From NCBI GenBank assembly GCA_036346275.1, contig CM070715.1:71597667-71661666 (forward strand): a stretch of DNA of 64,000 nt. The letters are read 5' to 3'. Positions 57,164 through 64,000 of the stretch are shown here, one piece after another. The DNA is from Otatea glauca (taxonomy: Eukaryota; Streptophyta; Magnoliopsida; Poales; Poaceae). The notes beneath the pieces were generated by a model. The model saw only the letters and a list, made by a program, of their open reading frames with translations, was not told where the DNA came from and did no database searches. Position numbers and translations under genes: made by a program. How positions within the stretch are numbered: the stretch's first letter is position 1; the number at the start of each line of letters is the position of its first letter.

Positions 57164-58991
57164 AGTATATTGACAAACCACACAAAAGGCATAAATTTGA
57201 GTTTGAAGAAAATGAAGAAGAAAGCAATTTTAGTTGCAAAGTCAAACTTGGTCCAAAGATAGAAATTAGAACCATGACCAAGTTGACGAAGAGGAATTCA
57301 GATTTTAGAGTTAAATTTAAGAAAGAGCAAGTTTTCAACAAAACTCTAAAATCCAACTAAACATGTCAAATGTGATTATGAGATTATGATCCAATGTAGT
57401 AGTAGCATAGTTTTACAAAGATCATAATAACCAAATAAGCATTCACATTTTTATCATTTTAGTGATGACTTTTCTACGTTTTCTCCCCCTTTTGGCAATA
57501 TAGGCATCAAATTTTTTTTATGTATGCATGAAATGTAATCGAAAGAGCTTTGAAGATTATCCAATTGATCAAAATGGAAGGATATTACACCAAGCTTGTC
57601 AATTTCAGAAGATGACTAAACTAAGACATGTCCAAGTGCAAATACGAGCTTAGTTTTGAATATTTCATTTTTAGCAAGATTAGACAAGTGGAACACTTAG
57701 CTTTAGTTTCAAAAATAGAAGAATAGCCACTCTAAGGATCAAAAGGAAAACCTAGAGTTCAACCTACTCAACACTTTGGGGAATCTAGAAGAGCATATAA
57801 GGTCCTTCGGGCTCATTTATCACTTAATGCAAATTTTGATTTATCATCATACAAGACATAGCGGGGTGCAAATGTTTGACATTATTTGCATTCTTTACCC
57901 ACATATGTCTTTGTTTTTAATTTATTTGCATTTTCTTTTGACAACCAATTGACTCAAGCCGTGTCGACCATCTCAAGATGAACTCTTAAGAGGATGGTCT
58001 AGGTCAAACACGATGTATTCCAAGTTCATCCCAAGTGCAATGGGAAGCGGTCTTGTGAATGCAAGGTGTTGAGTCATATGTGCACAAGAAGAGTCAATTT
58101 TGTTTAATTTTTATTTTTTTTGCACAATGATTCATGAGCAATTGAAGGACTCTAGCATGGATCAAACTAGTTTCACCCAAGTTGCTATAGGGACTCTAGA
58201 GAACTCCTAAATTTCTCAAATTATGGCACAAACCTCTAGAGAAGAAACCTAGCAAGTAAAAGCAACAAGTTTCATCAAGTTTTTCATTTAAGGCTTATTT
58301 CATTTTTAAGCTTAGCAAGTTAAATGAACTTGGACATACCTAAGCTAGTGATTTTCTTCAAATGATGTAGCATGGTGTATAGCATTAAGAAGAAATCAAT
58401 TGCATAATAGACAAAGCTCATAAAATGAAAATGCAGTCTAAATGCAATGCATGAACAGATTCCCAAACTCCCCTCAACAAATGAATCAATTTTAAGCTCA
58501 AATCTGGTTAAAGTTGAGTTATTATCAAGATTAGGCATAAAGAAAACCCGAATGAACTCAATAACAACGAGAAAAAGCAGAATGAGGAGAAGAAGCCGAG
58601 AAATCGCAAAACTGGATGGCTTATGAGCATAGATAAGATAGAAGAGACTCACTACGGCTTAGACTCGCTCTTATCTTCCCAAGGATGACATAGGAAGTCG
58701 ACTCTAGATCCCAACTAAGGAGTGCACACAGCACCTGCCTACCAGGAGGCCCAATACCGCTAGACTTATAAGACCGTGAGGGAACTCAACCTAGAGAGAA
58801 GAGAGAACAACTAATCACGCATGATAGCAACCTAAAGCACAAGATAAGAGGTCCATGGAAGGCATGCTGAAGTCTAAGTGAGTGAACTCAACTCAAGAAA
58901 ACAAGCCCAAAGTCACCCAAAAGAAACACAAAGAAAAGAAAAGCTAAACCGGAAGAAAACATATAATACATAATATACAAACCAGCTCCCC
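57164..58991 (-). other. Copia 3' region between pol and LTR (env-like position)
   Basis: 1.8 kb of A/T-rich sequence. In SIRE/Maximus elements an extra open frame may occupy this position. Here the only minus-strand frame of note (58652-58320, 110 codons) has one hydrophobic stretch but no recognisable domain, so I make no gene call. Confidence 0.5.
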
Positions 58992-60710
58992 TCACGAAAG
59001 GCCGTAAGGGCTCACGACTCCAAGCTCACTCCTCAAGGCAACAAATCTGGAGCTATCCAAAGGCTTGGTGAAGATATCGCTAATCAAGGTCACTCTCTCT
59101 GAATCAAGCGCGATATCTCCCTTCTCCACATGGTCTCTAAGGAAGTGATATCTAATATCAATGTGCTTGGTCCGGAATGTTGACTGGGTTTTTAGCAATG
59201 CAAATAGTGAAGTGTTGTCACGTAAAAGTGGCACACTCTCTATCTCTAACCCATAGTCCCGTAAGGTCGATCTCATCCAGAGCACTGCTACAAAGAATCG
59301 GTCTGCAAAGAACATACTCGGCCTCGGTGATCAGTGCAACCCTGCATCGCTTCCTAGATGACCAAGAAACAAGAGAAGTGCCAATGAATTGGCAAGTGCG
59401 AAGTGCTCTTCCTATCTATCCTCTGACCAACAAAAGTCGACATCGGAAAAGGCTCTAAGTGATAGACTAGAAGGCGAAGAGTACCAAATACCATAATCGG
59501 TGGTAGCACGAAGGTACTGAAGATGCGCTTGACCGCCGGCGGTGAGAGGCGCGAGGAGAAGCTTGAAATTGAGCGCACGCACACACAAAGAAAATGTATG
59601 TCCGGCCTCGAAGCGGTGAGGTACAAGAGGAGCCGATCATGCTCGAAACTCCTTTTGATCAACAGCTCACCATCCTCATCGGGCTCGAGGACGTATGGTG
59701 GCCATAGGAGTTATCACCGGCTTCCCATCGACATGTCGGCGCCTCGGAGGTCACGGGTATATTTGCCTTGATGCAAGAAAGTACCCTCCCGAGTCTGCTT
59801 GATTTGGAAGCCAAGAAAGTAGCTCAACTCGCCCATCATACTCATCTCAAACTCTGTGCTCATCACCTCAGAAAACTGAGACACAAGTGAATGAGACGAG
59901 CCACCAAAAATGATATCGTCCACATAAATCTGGACAAGAAGAAAATTAGACTCATGGTGTCTGATGAACTGAGTTTTGTCTACTATGCCCATTTTGAAGT
60001 CATGGCTGAGAAGATAAGACTTGAGCCTCTCATACCATGCTCTGGGGGCCTGCTTGAGTCCATACAAAGGTTTGGAGAGCTTGTATACATGACTCGGAAA
60101 CTTGGGGTTCTCGAATCCTGGAGGTTGTTTGACATAAACTTCTTCCTCAATATAGCCATTGAGGAATGCACTCTTGACATCTATTTGATAGAGCTTGAAG
60201 CCCTGGGATGCAGAGAATGCAAGCAGGATCCTAATAGCCTCTAGTCTAGCTACAGGGGCAAAGGTCTCCTCAAAGTCAAGACCCTCAACCTGAGAAAAGC
60301 CCTGCAACTAGCCTAGCCTTGTTGCGAATGACAACCCCATCCTCACTGCTTGTTTTGAACACCCACTTGGTCCCAATGACATTATGACCAGATGGGGGCT
60401 CGACAAGCTGCCATACCTTATTCCTCTCAAAGTTCTCAAGTTCCTCATGCATAGCATTAATCCACGATTCATCGGATAATGCATGAGAAATATCCTTCGG
60501 CTCAAAGGAGGCAACAAAGGCAGAGTGGAGGCAGAAACTGGACAAACCTGATTTTGAGCGAGTGACCCGCTCAAACAGATCACCAATGATCTGATCAAGT
60601 GGATGAACTTTCTGGATATGACGGGGAGGACCAGAAGCAGAAGTGGCCTCTACCTCATGCATAGAAGAGGTAGGAGCAGAGCCACTCGCTGAAGGAGAGT
60701 CGGAAGGCAA
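58992..60710 (-). pseudogene. Copia reverse transcriptase and RNase H, frameshifted
   Basis: The RT begins in frame 60710-60285 (INAMHEELENFERNKVWQLV, GTKWVFKTS) and shifts at about 60300 to frame 60307-59714 with FEETFAPVARLEAIR, YQIDVKSAFLNG, YGLKQAPRAWYERL and the catalytic box IYVDDIIFGG. The RNase H part is broken (59660-59310) and ends in frame 59315-58992 with DNTSLFALLK, RTKHIDIRYHFLRDHV and SDIFTKPLDSSRF. At least three frame changes. Confidence 0.88.
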
Positions 60711-61189
60711 GGGCCGGTCTCCACGAGGTGCGAGAAATGGAAGCAGGAGGCACCTCGGTGTAGAGGGACTGGATCCGGTGGAACACCATCATCTCCATCA
60801 TCCTCATCTTCTACAAAGATGGTCTCGGAGGCATAAGAAGAGCACAAACATCGTGGTCTAGCTCTGGGCTAGCCTCATCAAAGGTCACATCACGTGTCTC
60901 TATGATCCTATGCGCATCAACGCCTCCACTTATAGCTACGAGAAGAAGTCGAGTAACCTAGAAAGATACTATCGAAGAGCGAGACTCAAACTTATCTAGG
61001 TTACTGACTTCAAGATAAAACACTTGCAACCAAAACGCTAAAATGAGACACACCGGGCTTTTGCCCATACCTCAACTCATAAGAAGTGCGATGCAAATGT
61101 GCTCTCAAAAACATGTGATTAGAAACATGGCAAGCGGTAGCTATAGCCTCATTAAAACTTCCTAGGAGTATTGTACTCGTCTAGCATCG

Positions 61190-61760
61190 TCACGCCATCT
61201 CAACCGTGGTCCTGTTCTTCCTTTCCACTACGCCATTCTCACGAGGCGCGGGAGAAGAGAACCGATGCTCTAAACCGACTCCACACAAAAACTCTCAAAG
61301 TAGGAATTCTTGAACTCCGTGCCATTATCACTGCAGATAGCTCAGAATGCACAGGGAGCTCAATAGACAACCCTTGATCAAACCCTGAAGTGAGAAAAGG
61401 TCTCATCCTTCGAGGCCATGAAGAATACCCAAGAGTATCTAGAAAAATCATCAACGATGACAAGAACATACCACTTCCCTCCTGCCGATCGCACTCTAGC
61501 CGGACCAACAAAGTGTCCATATGTAAAAGCTGTCTGGTGCATCACCATCACTACGGTGGATGGAGGATGAGAAGCGAGAACCATCTTGCCATGTCGGCAA
61601 GGAGAGCAAACTAAGTCTTTGACCATCTTGAGTTTGGGCAAACCCGAATGAGATCGTGGTCGCTAACTCGGGTCAAATGACCAAAACCAATGTGACCAAG
61701 TCTCCTATGCCGAAGGAGAGATCACGAGACTCGAAGCAATCAAACATCGAAGAGAGTCTC
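61190..61760 (-). pseudogene. Copia integrase, frameshifted
   Basis: LPKLKMVKDLVCSPC gives the second half of the zinc-binding motif (61641-61600). GPARVRSAGGKWYVLVIVDDFSRYSWVFF is the start of the core with the second-strand conserved DD (61510-61430). CSDNGTEFKNSYFESF (61345-61300) provides the next Asp, and the ENGVVERKNR Glu motif lies in another frame near 61240. Three frames are used, so the gene is broken. Confidence 0.8.
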
Positions 61761-62639
61761 CGAAGAAGCGAGAAAAATCAGCACGAAAGACTCTCCCAAA
61801 TCTAGAAATCCCAAAACTAACCCTCCCGATGAATCAAGGATTCTACAGCATTACTCTTGAAACTTACCTCGAAAGAGTCATCGATAAGTCGAGAAACAGA
61901 TAGCAGATTGTATTGCGACTTACTTACTAAGGCAACATCTTTAAGAATGAAATTTTGTTAATGCAGATGGTACCTTTAACAATGACTCTACTCAAGATGC
62001 ATCCCCAAAAGTGATTAACTCATCACCGGGGCTCGGACTAGGAAGAGAACTAACGAGAATCTCCGGTCATATGACGAGAACAACCGAGTCAACAATCCAA
62101 ACATCGCCCTTCCCATCCGATTTAACCCGATCAAGACACAAGAGAGAAAGATGACTCGATCGGATAGAGTGAAGACTTAGGAACCCAATCTTGAACCATA
62201 CGACACCTCGTAGTACCACCACAAAAGAAGATCGACTTGAGTGTCTCTCGACGCTCAACTCTCACACGATCGGAGCAACTCGTAGATAATCTAGGACTCA
62301 AAGCTGGGTTGGCACGCCGTGGTGCAAAAGCCGACCATCCCAAGAAGGTCGCTGGATCTCCTACCGAAAACACCTCACGCCACGATATCTACCTCGATGG
62401 GAAAACGAGGAATATCAAGAAGACGACGGAAAGATCGACTACGAACAGCTCTAGGGCTAAAACTCAAAGAACTAGCATGAAAACCGAGTCCCGACGCGCC
62501 CAAACACAGCGACTCTCTAACTCGTCTAGAAGCGGTGTGTGTCTTAGGAGCACTCAAAGTCCAGGGATGACCACAATACCCCTAAGAGCGACAACACGCC
62601 ACGCCGAGTGATCTTGGCGCGCTGAAGCGTAAATCTACT

Positions 62640-64000
62640 AGGTGACCATCCTTCTTACGAAGGTGCATGTGTACTTCGCCTTGCTAGAGGCGTAGCAATA
62701 GGAGTAACACCCTTACGGTCAAGTCCTATGGACAACCCCAGTGAGACCTAAACTTGGTGGTGCTCACTCAGGGAGCTACCACAATCTCACCACTCTTGGA
62801 GCCGCGCACAATGGTGGGAGGATGCGCCGAGCGTGCTCCATGGGATCAAATCCTAGACTTTGATTGAATCTACTAATCTTGGATTGGTCTAGAATAAGAT
62901 TGAGCTTCTTCTTGCCTCCAACAAACTTCTCGAGAGTGCTCATAAGATACCGCAATCTCGGAAGAAAGAAGCACAAGAAGAACAGGGGAAGGAGAGGAAG
63001 AAGAAGAACCGAAAGAGAAGATCTCTCAAAGACGTGCTTTTGTTCCTTAGCACGGCTGCCTCAATCTTGAGGGCCTCACAAGAAACGCAAGGAGCATCTC
63101 TAATCCTAAGGGTTTGGTCTTTTAACTTCTTCTTAAGCTCGACATGGATTTGATCCACATCATCCTTAACCCCAACACACAAAGAAGCAACCAGTTTGTG
63201 ACTTAACTAGTAAATCCTTAGCAAGTTGATCACACTTGACATTCAAAGCATCATTGTCAAGTTTTAGTTGCTTACAACCCTCACATGAGCCGACCGGGTC
63301 CTTAGAAGCATGCAATTCAAGTTCATCATTTCTAGCGAAAGCTTTCTAAGGTGTTCGCCATGGCATCAATTTCGCAAGCAATTTAGGGCAATTAGCACAT
63401 GATGGAGTGGAGTGAGCATGAAGAAAACTAGCCTCAACAGAATAGCATCAATAGAACTAGTGCTAGCATTCTTCAACCTAAGACCATCAAGTTCAAGAAG
63501 CACACTATCATGAATGGTCCTTAGGTTCTCCAACTCCACAAGAATAGCATCACACAAAGAGCAATCATCGGTGACTCGGGAGGAGAAGATCTAAGTGAAG
63601 CTAACTCCGAGTCAAGGTACCTACTTCCTTCTCAAGCTCAGTACACCTAGCTCTAGCTCTAGCATGAAATTTTCCTAATTTGCGTAAAGCTTCGTTGAGT
63701 CGGTCATAGGAGGGTACCTCATCCGAGTCATTTGAGAGCTCGAGTCGCCGATGTCGTTGGTGTCGGCCATGAAGCACATGCCGAGAAGTCATCGCCGCCC
63801 TTCTTCTCTTGCGGATCATCCTCGCCTCGTCGCTCCATGTATCCGTGTCGGAGAGGTTGATGTCGCTCAAGCGGCGAGGATGCGGTGGAAGAGCTTCTTG
63901 TTCTTGGAGAAGTTGCGGTACTTCTTCTCGTGCGCGGCTTCACGAACCGGAGGTTTCTTGTTGCGGTTCTTGTCGGTGTAGTCGTTCTTGCCCGAACCGC
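62640..64000 (-). pseudogene. Copia gag region, coiled-coil rich, running off the window
   Basis: Fragments in several frames: KNDYTDKNRNKK...HEKKYRNFSKNKKLFHRILAA at the right edge, LNEALRKLGKFHARARARCTELEKEVGTL (63700-63610), ELENLRTIHDSVLLELDGLRL (63545-63480) and ELKKKLKDQTLRIRDAPCVSCEAL (63145-63070). Heptad-like Leu/Glu/Lys wording predicts coiled coils, as in SIRE-type gag. Stops and frameshifts are frequent. Confidence 0.65.

Larger units (their letters stand above)
55513..64000 (-). mobile_element. Ty1/copia SIRE/Maximus-like LTR retrotransposon, right part outside the window
   Basis: The 3' LTR (55513-57149) is followed rightward by a polypurine tract, a long 3' untranslated or env-like region, RNase H, reverse transcriptase, integrase and gag, all on the minus strand, which is the copia order. 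The LTR end with GACCGAGATGGCG and a G run, the long 3' region with an AAAAGGGGGAG tract, and a coiled-coil gag suggest the SIRE/Maximus group. It sits inside the copia element at 53562-55512. The candidate TSD is TTGTG (55508-55512), untestable here. Many frameshifts. Confidence 0.85.

Noticed and set aside
57040..57360. Plus-strand frame of 106 codons at the copia LTR border
   Set aside because: Crosses the LTR edge and polypurine tract; no domain. Not an env-like gene, which would be on the minus strand.

Overview
This is a stretch of plant nuclear DNA, almost certainly from a grass (Poaceae). The one intact host gene is the heterotrimeric G-protein beta subunit. It lies on the minus strand at 32704-25484 in six coding exons whose lengths sum to 1143 bp (380 codons plus stop). 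The protein is extremely close to the grass Gbeta proteins as I know them. A panicoid or other PACMAD grass is my inference from protein wording and transposon types; it is not proven by the sequence. Nearly everything else is transposable-element sequence, much of it nested, plus two decayed host-gene sequences.

Left block (1-14919): a minus-strand Ty3/gypsy LTR retrotransposon of the Tat/RIRE2-like kind runs in from beyond the left edge and ends in its 5' LTR (11213-12935). The LTR contains a 114-bp-period minisatellite. A complete 5303-bp CACTA element (5493-10795, TSD GGT) splits its gag gene; the CACTA carries decayed Tnp2 and Ulp1/C48-protease genes. The gypsy LTR abuts the right end of an old hAT copy (12936-13800). 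A 720-bp Ds-like hAT element with a perfect 8-bp TSD follows (14200-14919).

MULE block (15699-24243): an 8.5-kb Mutator-like element bounded by TIRs and a perfect 10-bp TSD. On the minus strand, in order, it carries a mudrA-type transposase, a plant mobile domain (PMD) gene and a gene with two GRF-type zinc-finger-like modules. It also holds 57-bp and 45-bp tandem repeats, a telomere-like tandem array and subterminal GTCGCC repeats. This three-gene cargo is the best candidate here for an under-described system.

Host-gene block (24254-38059): the Gbeta gene and its flanks, with MITEs in its 3.9-kb second intron. From about 33.2 to 38.06 kb I see no gene.

Right block (38068-64000): a 5784-bp hAT element (perfect 8-bp TSD) with a broken DUF659/hAT transposase, of the same family as the 12.9-13.8 kb fragment; Stowaway- and Tourist-like MITEs; a neprosin (DUF239) pseudogene with a signal-peptide start (45118-46130); a 664-bp foldback MULE (46401-47064) whose ends resemble those of the 8.5-kb MULE; a 0.85-kb tandem duplication; a 2637-bp PIF/Harbinger-type element (49851-52487, TSD TTA) that has captured a RecQ-like helicase fragment; a short-LTR copia element lacking reverse transcriptase (53562-55512); and, inserted into it, a SIRE/Maximus-like copia element (LTR 55513-57149, then pol and gag on the minus strand) that leaves the right edge.

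The element ends rest on target-site duplications read directly from the sequence. Family names rest on motif recognition without a database search. No rRNA, genuine tRNA, CRISPR or bacterial-type operon was seen.
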